Shown here piece after piece: positions 24,849-33,293 of a stretch of 42,645 nt of DNA. Source of the DNA: a bacterium (lineage in GTDB: Bacteria; Acidobacteriota; Thermoanaerobaculia; Multivoradales; JAHEKO01); contig JAAENP010000018.1 of assembly GCA_024224155.1 (NCBI GenBank), positions 1 to 42,645 of the forward strand, read 5' to 3'. Made by a program: the position numbers and the translations under genes. The notes beneath the pieces were generated by a model that ran no database searches, was not told where the DNA came from, and worked only from the letters and a program-made list of their open reading frames with translations. Positions within the stretch are counted from its first letter, which is position 1. The number at the start of each line of letters is the position of its first letter.

Positions 24849-26307
24849 GCTCTTTGATTCGATCCGACAGCTTATCGATCTTCTGCTGCGCCTCTTGCCG
24901 TAGCCGGTTGTACTCGCTGGTCAACTGCGACTGCTGCTGGCTCAATTCCTCCATCTGCAGCCTGCTCGACTCGAGGGCCTGCCTCTCCTCGTCGACCGCC
25001 TTCTCGAGCCCGGCGATGACCTCGTCTTTTTCAGAGAGCAGCAGATGGTGCTTCTCCTCTTGCTCCTCATAGAGCTTGCGGAACTGCTGCAGCTCGGTGA
25101 TCTGGGAAAAATCGGCTGTTGATGGACTCATGTTCTCTCCGCCTTCTTCCAGGTTGGGAAACATCTTGCGCAGCTTCAAAGACAAGTCATCGGAATCGGG
25201 AGACTGATGCATGGCCTCTTCGTACGAGATCGTTCCATGCACCAGCAAGGAGATCAGCGACTGGTTTAGCGACTGCATGCGGTAGTACGACACCGAAGAC
25301 TCGATCTCCTCGAGCAGAGGCTCGGTCTCCCCCTTCTCGATGAGGTTCGAGATCCTTGGACTCGCGCGCATGATCTCGAGGGCCGCCACCAGGCCGCTCC
25401 CGTCCTGGCGCTCGACGAGCTTCATCGAGATGACGCTCTTGAGCACCTGCGCCAGTTGCAGCCTGACTTGACGCTGCTGGTCTCCCGGAAACGTGTCGAG
25501 GATCCGATCGACGGACTGCGTCGCGCTGTTGGTGTGAAGGGTCGAGAAAACCAAATGGCCGGTCTCGGCGGCGGTGATCACGGTGCTGACGGTTTCCGGA
25601 TCGCGCATCTCTCCGACCAGAATCACGTCCGGATCTTGCCGCAGCGCGTTTCTCAGCGCTTCGGCAAAGCTGATCGTGTCGGTTCCCACCTGGCGCTGCG
25701 AGACGGTGGCAACATCATCGCGAAAAAGAAACTCGACCGGATCCTCGATCGAGATCACGTGAACCGGGCGGTTTTGAATCACGTATTTGAGCATCGCGGC
25801 CAGCGATGTCGACTTGCCGCTTCCGGTCGGACCGGTAACGAGTACGAGACCGGACTTCATGTGGGTCAGGTCGCGAAGGACATCGGGCAAATCGAGATCC
25901 TCGATGCTCTCGATCTCGTAGGGGATTCTCCGGAAGACCGCGGCCAGCGTCCCGCGTTGGTGAAACACGTTGCCGCGAAACCTCGCGAGTCCGGGAACGC
26001 CGTATCCGAGATCGACCGACATTTTCTCTTCGAGCGTAACTTTCTGCACCGGGGTCAGAATAGCCGCCACCATCTCGTTGATGACCCGATTGGGCACCGG
26101 GTCGGAGTCCACCGGAATCAGCTTGCCGTGAACCCTGAGCAGCGGCGGGCGCTTCGGTCGCAAATGGAGATCCGAAGCTTCCTTGTCGGTCATCAATCGG
26201 AGCAACTGGTCCAGGTGCGCTTGGGCGCTGCCCTTCGCCGGTTGGGTCGGTGTCGTAGCCGGTTTCGGAACCGGCGACTTGGGGGGGCTATGGCCAAATG
26301 GCTGCAT
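24817..26307 (-). CDS. PilT/PilU-type twitching motility ATPase with C-terminal coiled coil
   Basis: A hexameric secretion-type ATPase that would power retraction of type IV pili from the cytoplasmic side. With the start at 26307 it has 496 residues. Motifs: the N-terminal segment ASDLHLRPKRPP, Walker A GPTGSGKST (159-167), the Asp box VISIEDPVEFLF, Walker B with LRQDPDVILVGEMRDPETVS, and the His box GHLVFSTLHTNSA. PilT and PilU normally end near residue 345-385. Here about 90 further residues (405-496) are a clear heptad-rich coiled coil, full of Glu, Gln and Leu. The PilT AIRDLIR motif is not seen, so PilU is the closer type. GGCGGAGA lies seven bases before the chosen ATG. No other pilus gene is in the window. 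Confidence 0.9.
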   Translation of the reverse strand: MQPFGHSPPKSPVPKPATTPTQPAKGSAQAHLDQLLRLMTDKEASDLHLRPKRPPLLRVHGKLIPVDSDPVPNRVINEMVAAILTPVQKVTLEEKMSVDLGYGVPGLARFRGNVFHQRGTLAAVFRRIPYEIESIEDLDLPDVLRDLTHMKSGLVLVTGPTGSGKSTSLAAMLKYVIQNRPVHVISIEDPVEFLFRDDVATVSQRQVGTDTISFAEALRNALRQDPDVILVGEMRDPETVSTVITAAETGHLVFSTLHTNSATQSVDRILDTFPGDQQRQVRLQLAQVLKSVISMKLVERQDGSGLVAALEIMRASPRISNLIEKGETEPLLEEIESSVSYYRMQSLNQSLISLLVHGTISYEEAMHQSPDSDDLSLKLRKMFPNLEEGGENMSPSTADFSQITELQQFRKLYEEQEEKHHLLLSEKDEVIAGLEKAVDEERQALESSRLQMEELSQQQSQLTSEYNRLRQEAQQKIDKLSDRIKELNQRLMAAAK

Positions 26308-26427
26308 CGCAAAATCTCCGCCGACGAATCCACCCGGCGACTCAGGTTCTCCCATTCAAAGTCTCGGGACTATGACCTCTTCCATAGAAACGAAGTCGCG
26401 GAATCCGTCGACCAATGGTAGCGCAGT

Positions 26428-27048
26428 TTAGAATCTGCGCATGAGGCCGACGACAATGCCCTGGATCGTCACGTCGGCGGCCGGAACCCGAATCGGCCCC
26501 ATGGTGTGGTTCGCCGGCTGCAGGCGAACCTCCGGTCCTTCGGGGTAGAACCGTTTGAGCGTCGCGTCGCTGCCGATCAGAGCAACCACCATCTCTCCGG
26601 CCGTCGCCGCCTCACGGCGTTGCACGACGACGAGATCGCCGTCGTGAATGCCCTCGTCGATCATCGAGTCACCACGAACCTTGAGAACGAAGTGATTGCT
26701 GCCGTTGCCGCTGGTCAGCAGATGCTGGGGCACATCGACCCGATCGTGGTCGGCAACGGCCTCGATCGGTTCTCCGGCCGCGATCAGGCCCAGGAACGGA
26801 AGCTGCTGCAGGGCTTCGGCCGCCTCGGTCTTGGCGTCCGCCAGCTCGACGCCGCGTTTCTGATTCCAGTGGCGCCGCAAGAACCCCTTGTTCTCGAGCA
26901 GTCTGAGGTGCTTGTTGACGGTGCCGTACGAGGAATAGCCGAATTGCTCACAAATCTCACGATGGGTCGGCGAAACACCGCGCTGGTCAACGGTCTCACG
27001 AATGAAGTCGAGGATCTGCTTCTGTCGCTCGGTCAGGTACTTCCGCAT
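26428..27048 (-). CDS. lexA: LexA SOS-response repressor
   Basis: A 206-residue LexA. The N-terminal winged-helix domain (1-70: LTERQKQILDFIRETVDQRG, then SPTHREICEQFGYSSYGTVN) binds SOS operators. The C-terminal peptidase domain has the self-cleavage site A91-G92 in LIAAGEPIEA, the nucleophile S128 in RGDSMIDEGIHDGD and the lysine K165 in DATLKRF. RecA-stimulated autocleavage would release the SOS regulon. The recognition helix region (SSYGTVNKHL) departs from the SPNAAEEHL type of E. coli LexA, in line with a different operator. A candidate operator lies directly upstream. The PilT/U-like gene follows on the same strand after 120 bases. Confidence 0.96.
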   Translation of the reverse strand: MRKYLTERQKQILDFIRETVDQRGVSPTHREICEQFGYSSYGTVNKHLRLLENKGFLRRHWNQKRGVELADAKTEAAEALQQLPFLGLIAAGEPIEAVADHDRVDVPQHLLTSGNGSNHFVLKVRGDSMIDEGIHDGDLVVVQRREAATAGEMVVALIGSDATLKRFYPEGPEVRLQPANHTMGPIRVPAADVTIQGIVVGLMRRF

Positions 27049-27054
27049 GGTTCG

Positions 27055-27084
27055 ATCCTACGGCGCAAGTGGAGCGCAAGTCAA
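27055..27084 (-). promoter_or_regulatory. lexA promoter with a candidate direct-repeat LexA box
   Basis: On the minus strand TTGACT (27084-27079) and TAGGAT (27060-27055) are 18 bases apart. Between and across them lies a direct repeat, ACTTGCGC-TCC-ACTTGCGC, which can be written CTTG-N7-CTTG. This is the same layout as the GTTC-N7-GTTC box of alphaproteobacterial LexA. Autoregulation of lexA is the rule, so an operator is expected here. The AGGA inside the proposed -10 could equally be the ribosome binding site of lexA, seven bases from its ATG; if so the true -10 is elsewhere. Confidence 0.45.
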
Positions 27085-27125
27085 GCCCCCGGGCACCCTG
27101 AAACCCCTTCCAGAAAAGGGTTTTC

Positions 27126-27154
27126 TTGACTTTCCGCCACCCAGTGCATAGCTT
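27126..27154 (+). promoter_or_regulatory. Probable promoter of the bactofilin operon
   Basis: TTGACT (27126-27131), a 17-base spacer and TAGCTT (27149-27154) precede AAGGAGG (27168-27174) and the GTG start at 27184. An imperfect inverted repeat (AAACCC/GGGTTT) just upstream lies between this promoter and that of the divergent lexA. Confidence 0.5.
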
Positions 27155-27183
27155 CAGGGCTCACTCCAAGGAGGAACCGACCC

Positions 27184-27759
27184 GTGTGGAAAAAGAACGA
27201 AGAGACACCGCAGCCGGTTACCGCTGCCCCCCGCCCGGCGGCGCGCCCACAGGCTCCCAGCCAGGCATCCGTGATCGGAGCCAGCATCCGAATCAAGGGC
27301 GACCTCACCGGTCAGGAAAACCTGTTGATTCAGGGCCAGCTCGAGGGCGAGGTCCGGCTCAAGTCGAACAACGTGACGGTCGGCAAAGACGGCCGCATCC
27401 GGGCGGACATCTACGGCCGCAGCGTCTACGTCGAGGGTGAGGTCAAGGGGCACCTGTTCGGTGAGCAGGAGGTCGTGATCCGGGCCTCGGGCAAGGTCCA
27501 GGGCGACATCGTCTCCCCGCGAGTGGTGCTCGAGAACGGCTCGAACTTCAAAGGCTCGATCGACATGGAACCGGCTGCCGCCGCGCAGCCGGAGGCGCCT
27601 GCGAAGCCGAAAAAGGCCGCAAGTGCCGGAGCCGGCGGCCCGGCCCCGGTCCAGCCGGCCGCCACCGCCCAACCCACGCCGTCCGCCCAGTCGGACAACG
27701 CCGCCGAGAAACCCGCCGCGGCCCAAGGGGCTACCTCAGCGGCAGGGAACCGACAGTAA
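27184..27759 (+). CDS. Bactofilin
   Basis: A 191-residue cytoskeletal protein. The central bactofilin domain (about 29-128) is a right-handed beta-helix with the repeating GxI/V pattern: SIRIKGDLTGQENLLIQGQL, then GEVRLKSNNVTVGKDGRIRA, DIYGRSVYVEGEVKG and VQGDIVSPRVVLENG. Bactofilins polymerise without nucleotide and scaffold envelope growth or other polar structures. The C-terminal 60 residues are Ala/Pro-rich and disordered, and the first 25 residues are also flexible with an MWKKNEE start. The GTG start has a strong AAGGAGG nine bases upstream. It heads an operon with a methyltransferase-like gene three bases on and two M16 peptidase genes. Confidence 0.93.
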   Translation: MWKKNEETPQPVTAAPRPAARPQAPSQASVIGASIRIKGDLTGQENLLIQGQLEGEVRLKSNNVTVGKDGRIRADIYGRSVYVEGEVKGHLFGEQEVVIRASGKVQGDIVSPRVVLENGSNFKGSIDMEPAAAAQPEAPAKPKKAASAGAGGPAPVQPAATAQPTPSAQSDNAAEKPAAAQGATSAAGNRQ

Positions 27760-27762
27760 GAG

Positions 27763-28395
27763 GTGCGTGTCCAGGGCCCATCAGCCCTGAATCAGGGCGT
27801 GGCCGCCGGCGCCGTCGAGGCGAAGCCCGAGGAGCACACCTCGCTGGCGCTGGAGCACGCGCTGGCCCCGATCGGCTCCGACCACGGCTTCGTGCTCGAC
27901 CTTGGTCCCGCATCGGGCGCAAACGTCTCGTTCTTCGCGGAGCGGAGCTGCAAGCTATTCATCGCCGATCTCAACAGCTCGATCTTCGGATCCGCCAATC
28001 CGGCCGATCGCGCCGAAGCGCTCGGCCGGGCGCTCGACCTCGACATCCCGACGAGCGACCCCTTCGATCTGATCCTGCTCTGGGATCTGCTCGACTACCT
28101 CGATGACGCCGAGATTCGCATTCTCGGGTCGCGCCTCCGGCCGGTTTGCCACGCGACGACGCTCCTCTACGGGATGATCTCGATCCGCAAGGAGATACCG
28201 GACCGGCCGTCTCGATTCGAGATCCGCAACGTGGGCTCGATCCTGTACACGGCGGGCTCGCAGTTCCTGCGTCGGTCCGCCCTTCACAAGGAGCCGGAGC
28301 TCGCCAAGCTCCTGCCCGACTTCGAGGTCGAGTCGACCTATCTCTTGCGCCACGGGATGCAGGAGTACCTCTTCCGGCGGCGCCGAGCCGACTAG
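27763..28395 (+). CDS. Class I SAM-dependent methyltransferase-like protein
   Basis: A 210-residue cytoplasmic protein with a Rossmann-type methyltransferase core. Motif I reads VLDLGPASGANVSFF (about 43-57), an acidic end-of-beta2 position falls in LFIADLNSSIF, and a motif IV-like segment is FDLILLWDLLDYLDD (about 100-114). The C-terminal part (FEIRNVGSILYTAGSQFLRR, then VESTYLLRHGMQEYLFRRRR) is less typical. The substrate is unknown. The start is GTG, three bases after the bactofilin stop, so the genes are surely cotranscribed; the next gene follows after six bases. Whether it modifies proteins, lipids or small molecules cannot be told. Confidence 0.75.
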   Translation: MRVQGPSALNQGVAAGAVEAKPEEHTSLALEHALAPIGSDHGFVLDLGPASGANVSFFAERSCKLFIADLNSSIFGSANPADRAEALGRALDLDIPTSDPFDLILLWDLLDYLDDAEIRILGSRLRPVCHATTLLYGMISIRKEIPDRPSRFEIRNVGSILYTAGSQFLRRSALHKEPELAKLLPDFEVESTYLLRHGMQEYLFRRRRAD

Positions 28396-28401
28396 CTTCG
28401 C

Positions 28402-29679
28402 GTGGCCACCGGTTTCGAGCTCGCGAGCCATCTGGTCCAAAGGAGGCTCGACAATGGCCTACGGGTCGTGCTTATGCTCGACCGCTCGCGCCCGCTGGTC
28501 GCCGTCAACCTCTGGTATCACGTGGGCTCCAAGAACGAGAGTCCCGGACGCACGGGCTTCGCCCATCTGTTCGAGCACATGCTCTTTCAGGGCAGCCAGA
28601 ACGTCGGCACCAACGACCATTTCGCTCTGATCCAACAGGTGGGAGGCGTCGCCAACGGCTCGACGAGCTACGACCGCACCAACTACTACGAAACACTGCC
28701 CTCGCACTGCCTCGAGCTGGGTCTGTGGCTCGAGGCGGACCGCATGGGCTTCCTGCTTCCGGCCCTCGACGAGGACAAGCTCCGGAACCAGAAGGACGTG
28801 GTCATGAACGAGCGGCGCCAGCGCGTCGACAACCAGCCCTACGGCCGCGCCTTCGAGACGCTTCACGAGCTGCTGTATCCGGAAGGCCACCCGTACCGCT
28901 GGCCGGTGATCGGCTACATGGACGACATCGCCGCGACGACTCTTCCCGAGATCCACGACTTCTTCGGCACCTACTACCGCCCGAACAATGCCGTCCTGAC
29001 GCTGGTGGGCGACTTCGAGGCGGACGCCGCCCTGGAGCAGGTCGAGCGCTACTTCGGGGACCTTCCGGGTGGCCCTGAGCCGCCGACGCCGGAGGTGGCG
29101 GCCGCAGAAACACAGCCGATTCGCCATGAGCTTCGCGACGCCGTCAATCTGCCCAGGCTGTACCTGGCCTGGCGGGGTCCCGGACTCACGCAGGACGATT
29201 GGCCCGCAGGCGATCTCTATTCCGTCGCCGCCTGCGGCGGCAAGTCGAGCCCTCTCTACCGCGATCTCGTCCTCGAACGCGAGATGGCCCAGGACATCTA
29301 CGTCGGCATGGTGCCGCTCGAGCTCGAATCGACCCTGCTCGCGGCCATGACGCTACGTCCCGGCATCGACCCGGCCGAGGCGGAGGCGGTTCTCCTCGAC
29401 ACGCTGCGGGCCTGGCGCGCCTCTGCGCCCGACGCCACCGACTTCGAGCGCGCCCAGAACCGGACCCGGGTCGCGCACCTGCATGAGCTCGAGTCCTTCG
29501 AGAGCCGCGCCGACCTGCTGTCGATGTTCGCTACCCACTACGGCGATCCGACGCTGGTCGACTCCGAGCTCGAGCGCTATGCCGCCGTCACGCCGAGCGA
29601 CCTCCTCGAGTTCACCCAGCGCTACCAGGATCCCGAGCGCGCCGTGACCCTCTGGGTGCTGCCCGAGGAGCCATCTTGA
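28402..29679 (+). CDS. M16-family zinc metallopeptidase, catalytic subunit
   Basis: A 425-residue M16B-type (insulinase/mitochondrial processing peptidase) subunit. The inverted zinc motif HLFEH is at residues 55-59, and the third ligand E137 in MNERRQ lies 78 residues on, as expected. GFAHLFEHMLFQGSQNVG and YDRTNYYETLP are typical flanking sequences. No signal peptide is seen, so it may be cytoplasmic or need the neighbouring protein for location. The start is GTG at 28402. Its TGA overlaps the TTG start of the partner subunit gene, an arrangement usual for M16B pairs that form a closed chamber and degrade peptides. Confidence 0.93.
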   Translation: MATGFELASHLVQRRLDNGLRVVLMLDRSRPLVAVNLWYHVGSKNESPGRTGFAHLFEHMLFQGSQNVGTNDHFALIQQVGGVANGSTSYDRTNYYETLPSHCLELGLWLEADRMGFLLPALDEDKLRNQKDVVMNERRQRVDNQPYGRAFETLHELLYPEGHPYRWPVIGYMDDIAATTLPEIHDFFGTYYRPNNAVLTLVGDFEADAALEQVERYFGDLPGGPEPPTPEVAAAETQPIRHELRDAVNLPRLYLAWRGPGLTQDDWPAGDLYSVAACGGKSSPLYRDLVLEREMAQDIYVGMVPLELESTLLAAMTLRPGIDPAEAEAVLLDTLRAWRASAPDATDFERAQNRTRVAHLHELESFESRADLLSMFATHYGDPTLVDSELERYAAVTPSDLLEFTQRYQDPERAVTLWVLPEEPS

Positions 29680-31052
29680 ACGAGCCGCTCGACCGTTCTC
29701 ACCCGCCGGCGCCCGAGCCGGCCAGAGGCTTCGAGTTCCCGGCCTGTGAGCACCGCCGGCTGAGCTCCGGCGTGGCCGTCCTCCGGCTCGCCGTCGACGG
29801 CATGCCCATGATCCACCTGCGTCTGCTACTCGCGGCCGGGGGGCACCACGCGCCGGCGGACTCTCCGGGCCTGCCCTCTCTCACCGCGGCGCTTCTCGAC
29901 GAAGGCACCTCGCGGCGAACCGGCACCGAGCTGGCCGCCGAGATCGAGCGCCTGGGAGGATATCTGGCAACAGGAACCGGGTGGGACTCGACCGTCATCG
30001 AAACCGAAGTGCTCGAGAAGGACTTCGAGACCGGGATGGCGCTGCTCGCCGAGGTCGCCCGCGAGCCGAGCTTCCCGGATCACGAAGTCGGCCGGGTGCG
30101 CCGCCAGCTGCAAGCGGAGGTCAAGCGGCGCGAAGCTCAGCCGTCGTCTGTGGCCGGCATGCGCTTCGAGCGGTCTCTCTACGCTGGCACCGTCTACGAC
30201 ACGCCTTTGATCGGTACCCATGACTCCCTCGAGCGCCTGGACCGGGACGCGGTAGTCGACTTCTATTCGCGGCACGTTACACCCGCGGGTGCCACCCTGG
30301 TCGCGGTTGGCAACGTGACCTCGGAGCGACTGATCGAGCAGGCCGAAGCAGCCTTTGCCGGCTGGTCGGGCGGTCCCATCTCGAGACCCCGGATCGAGGC
30401 CGTAGCGCAGCAGGCTCTCCGGCTCGAAATCGTCGACCGCCCCGGAGCGGCCCAAACCGAGATCCGGGTCGGGCATGTCGGTATCGATCGAGCTCATCCT
30501 CGCTATCTCGAGGCGGCCGTGCTGAGCTGCCTCCTGGGCGGCAAGTTCACCAGCCGCCTCAACCTGAACCTGCGCGAGCAGCGTGGCTTCACCTACGGTG
30601 TACGCAGCTCGTTTGGAAAGAGAAGCGGCCCGGCGCCGTTCGTGATCTCGACCGCCCTCGCCAACGAGCACGTCGGCGAGGCGCTGGACGAGATCTTCGG
30701 CGAACTGGGGCGCCTCCTGGACGAGGCGCCCAGGGACGAGGAGGTCGCCGACACCAGGGATTACCTGATCGGCAGCTTCCCCTACACCGTCGAGACCCTG
30801 CGCGGGCTCGCCGGACGGCTGAGCGATCTCGCGGTCTACGACCTCCCCGACGACTACTATGCGAAATACCCCCGGGCCCTCGCGGCCATTTCCGGGGAGC
30901 AGCTTCTCGAAACCGCGCGCGAGCTCCTGACTCCCGACCGGGCTCTGGTGGTCTGCGTCGGCCCCGCCACGGAGCTCCAGGCGCAGCTCGAGGACCGGTT
31001 CGAGGTACCTGTATCCGTGATCCGGTCGGCCGACTCCGGCAGCTCCGCGTAG
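29676..31052 (+). CDS. M16-family peptidase-like partner subunit lacking the zinc motif
   Basis: A 458-residue M16 homologue. Where the catalytic subunit has HxxEH, this protein reads GLPSLTAALLDEGT, so it cannot bind zinc. It keeps the C-terminal substrate-binding R/Y region (REQRGFTYGVRSSFG) that in heterodimeric M16B enzymes completes the active site of the partner. The two together therefore make one peptidase. The TTG start (29676) overlaps the TGA of the catalytic subunit by two bases, implying tight translational coupling and equal amounts. No signal peptide is seen. This is the last gene of the bactofilin operon; 145 bases separate it from the EF-G-like gene. Confidence 0.92.
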   Translation: MNEPLDRSHPPAPEPARGFEFPACEHRRLSSGVAVLRLAVDGMPMIHLRLLLAAGGHHAPADSPGLPSLTAALLDEGTSRRTGTELAAEIERLGGYLATGTGWDSTVIETEVLEKDFETGMALLAEVAREPSFPDHEVGRVRRQLQAEVKRREAQPSSVAGMRFERSLYAGTVYDTPLIGTHDSLERLDRDAVVDFYSRHVTPAGATLVAVGNVTSERLIEQAEAAFAGWSGGPISRPRIEAVAQQALRLEIVDRPGAAQTEIRVGHVGIDRAHPRYLEAAVLSCLLGGKFTSRLNLNLREQRGFTYGVRSSFGKRSGPAPFVISTALANEHVGEALDEIFGELGRLLDEAPRDEEVADTRDYLIGSFPYTVETLRGLAGRLSDLAVYDLPDDYYAKYPRALAAISGEQLLETARELLTPDRALVVCVGPATELQAQLEDRFEVPVSVIRSADSGSSA

Positions 31053-31155
31053 TCGCTCGAAGGACGCCGCGAAACAGCCCGAGGACCGGGCGTCGAACTG
31101 CCCGAAATCGCCCTTCCCACCTACCCGCCCGGCCGGGTTTGGGCCCCGCGGGCTG

Positions 31156-31164
31156 TGCTACGAT
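31156..31164 (+). promoter_or_regulatory. Possible extended -10 promoter of the EF-G-like gene
   Basis: TGC-TACGAT (31156-31164) fits an extended -10 element; no good -35 lies before it. The start codon of the EF-G-like gene follows 33 bases later with AAGGAGG in between. Confidence 0.3.
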
Positions 31165-31197
31165 CGCTAGCCCGAAAATAGAAGGAGGCATCCCAGA

Positions 31198-33279
31198 ATG
31201 CAGGTCGAAAGCCCTGAAAACATAAGGAATATCGCGGTCGCTGGCCACAGCGACACTGGTAAAACCACCCTTGTGAGCTCGCTTCTCTACGCGGGCGGCG
31301 TCGTCAACCGGCTCAACAAGGTCGAGGACGGCAACACCACCACCGATTTCGATGCTCAGGAGATCGAGCGCGGCATCTCCATCGGCCTGGCGCCGTGCTT
31401 CGTGCCCTGGAAGAGCTACAAGATCAACCTAATCGATACGCCCGGCTACTCGATCTTCTTCACCGAAACCCGCGCCGGCGCGCGGGCCGCCGACGCCGTC
31501 TTGCTGTGCGTCAACTCGGTTTCCGGCATCGAGGTCTCCACCGAGAAGGTCTGGGAGTACGCCGACGAGATCAAAGCCCCGGTGATGTTCCACCTGACCA
31601 AGATGGACCGCGAGCGCGCCGATCTCGAGCACATCCTGACCGAGCTCAGAGAGCGCTTCCACCGCAACGTGGTTCCGGTCCAGCTGCCGATGGGCCGCGA
31701 GGACGACTTCACCGGCATCATCGATCTGGTCACCGAGAAGGCGTTCGAGTTCGACAAGGATGGCAACGGCCGCGGCAAGGAAGTGCCCATCCCGGACTCG
31801 ATGGCCGACACCCTCGAGACCTATCGCACCCAGCTGATCGAAGCGGTCGCCGAAAGCGACGACGCTCTGCTGGAGAAGTTCTTCGAGGACGGCCTATCGG
31901 CCGAAGAGCTCTTCAACGGCCTGCGCCGGGCGATCCGCAAACATGAGGTTTTCCCGCTCACCCTGAGCTCGTCTCTTCACGGCGTCGGTCCGGCGGCCCT
32001 GCTCGACTCGATCGTCGAGTGCATGCCCAACCCCCTGGAACGAAAGACCTTCCCGGCGTTCAATATCGGTGACGAAGAGGTCGAGCTCGAAACCATCACC
32101 GACGGCCCGACGGCGGCCCTGGTCTTCAAGACTCTGAGCGACCCCTTCTCCGGCAAGCTCACCCTCTTCCGCGTGGTTCGCGGCACGGTCAGATCCGACA
32201 CGCCACTGTGGAACACCCAGAAAGAGACCGATGAGCGCCTCGGTCATCTGCTCTCGATGCAAGGCAAGCACGGCGAGGCCGTGCCTCATCTCATCACCGG
32301 TGATATCGGCGGTGTCGCCAAGCTCAAGAAGGCCGCGAGCGGAAACACGCTCTGCGACAAGAAGCAGCCGATCAAGCTCGGCTGGATCGCGGAGCGCGAG
32401 CCCGCCATCGCCTACGCCATCGAGCCCAAGGCCAAGGGTGACGAAGAGAAGATCGGCGAGGCCCTCCACCGCCTGATGGAAGAGGACATCACCCTCCACG
32501 CGGAGCGCGACCCCGAGACCGCCGAGTATCTACTCTCCGGCACCGGCCAGCTCCACATCGAGATCGCGGTCGCCAAGCTCAAGGAGCGGTTCAAGGTCGA
32601 GGTGGTGCTCCACCCCCCCAAGGTCCCCTACCGCGAGACCATTCGCAAGCCCGCCGACGGCCACGGGCGCCACAAGAAGCAGTCCGGCGGCCGCGGCCAG
32701 TTCGCCGATTGCCGGATCATCATGGAGCCCACGGAGCGCGGTGGAGACTTCGAGTTCCTCGACGAGATCTTCGGAGGCTCGATACCGCAGACCTATCGAC
32801 CCGCCGTCGAGAAAGGCATCCAGGAGGCCCGCAAGCGCGGTTTCCTCGCCGGCTACCCGGTGGTCGACTTCCGCGTCCGGCTCAAAGATGGCCAGTACCA
32901 TGACGTCGACTCCTCCGAGATGGCCTTCAAGATCGCCGGCTCGCTGGCGTTTAAAGACGCGATGGCCCGCGCCGCGGCGGTGATGCTCGAGCCGATCATG
33001 AAGGTCGAGATCAACACCTCGGACGAGTTCACCGGCGACATCATGAGCGACCTCGCCCAACGCCGCGGACGCCCGCAGGGCATGGAGACCAAGAGCGGCG
33101 CTCAGATCGTCAACGCCCTCGTCCCCATGGCCGAGATGCTCAACTACGACCCCGCTCTCACCGCCATGACCCAGGGCCGCTCCCGCTTCCACATGGAGTT
33201 CTCGCACTACGAGGAAGTCCCGCGAAACGTCCAGGACAAGCTGGTGGCCGAGGCACAGAAGGCGAAGGAAGAGGCGTAA
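31198..33279 (+). CDS. Elongation factor G-like GTPase (EF-G2 type)
   Basis: A 693-residue translational GTPase with the EF-G domain order: GTPase domain, domain II, and the C-terminal domains III-V (SGTGQLHIEIAVAKLKERF, then HKKQSGGRGQFAD and a YDPALTAMTQGRSRF end). The GTPase motifs depart from canonical EF-G: P-loop GHSDTGKTTL instead of AHIDAGKTTT, switch I RGISI instead of RGITI, DTPGY (D80-Y84) instead of DTPGH, and TKMD instead of NKCD or NKMD. The tyrosine replaces the histidine that promotes GTP hydrolysis. These changes mark the EF-G-like paralogues found beside a normal FusA in many bacteria. Its role is unclear and it is probably not the main translocase. Good AAGGAGG upstream; repeat copy C follows directly. 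Confidence 0.9.
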   Translation: MQVESPENIRNIAVAGHSDTGKTTLVSSLLYAGGVVNRLNKVEDGNTTTDFDAQEIERGISIGLAPCFVPWKSYKINLIDTPGYSIFFTETRAGARAADAVLLCVNSVSGIEVSTEKVWEYADEIKAPVMFHLTKMDRERADLEHILTELRERFHRNVVPVQLPMGREDDFTGIIDLVTEKAFEFDKDGNGRGKEVPIPDSMADTLETYRTQLIEAVAESDDALLEKFFEDGLSAEELFNGLRRAIRKHEVFPLTLSSSLHGVGPAALLDSIVECMPNPLERKTFPAFNIGDEEVELETITDGPTAALVFKTLSDPFSGKLTLFRVVRGTVRSDTPLWNTQKETDERLGHLLSMQGKHGEAVPHLITGDIGGVAKLKKAASGNTLCDKKQPIKLGWIAEREPAIAYAIEPKAKGDEEKIGEALHRLMEEDITLHAERDPETAEYLLSGTGQLHIEIAVAKLKERFKVEVVLHPPKVPYRETIRKPADGHGRHKKQSGGRGQFADCRIIMEPTERGGDFEFLDEIFGGSIPQTYRPAVEKGIQEARKRGFLAGYPVVDFRVRLKDGQYHDVDSSEMAFKIAGSLAFKDAMARAAAVMLEPIMKVEINTSDEFTGDIMSDLAQRRGRPQGMETKSGAQIVNALVPMAEMLNYDPALTAMTQGRSRFHMEFSHYEEVPRNVQDKLVAEAQKAKEEA

Positions 33280-33293
33280 TCGGGACACGATCA

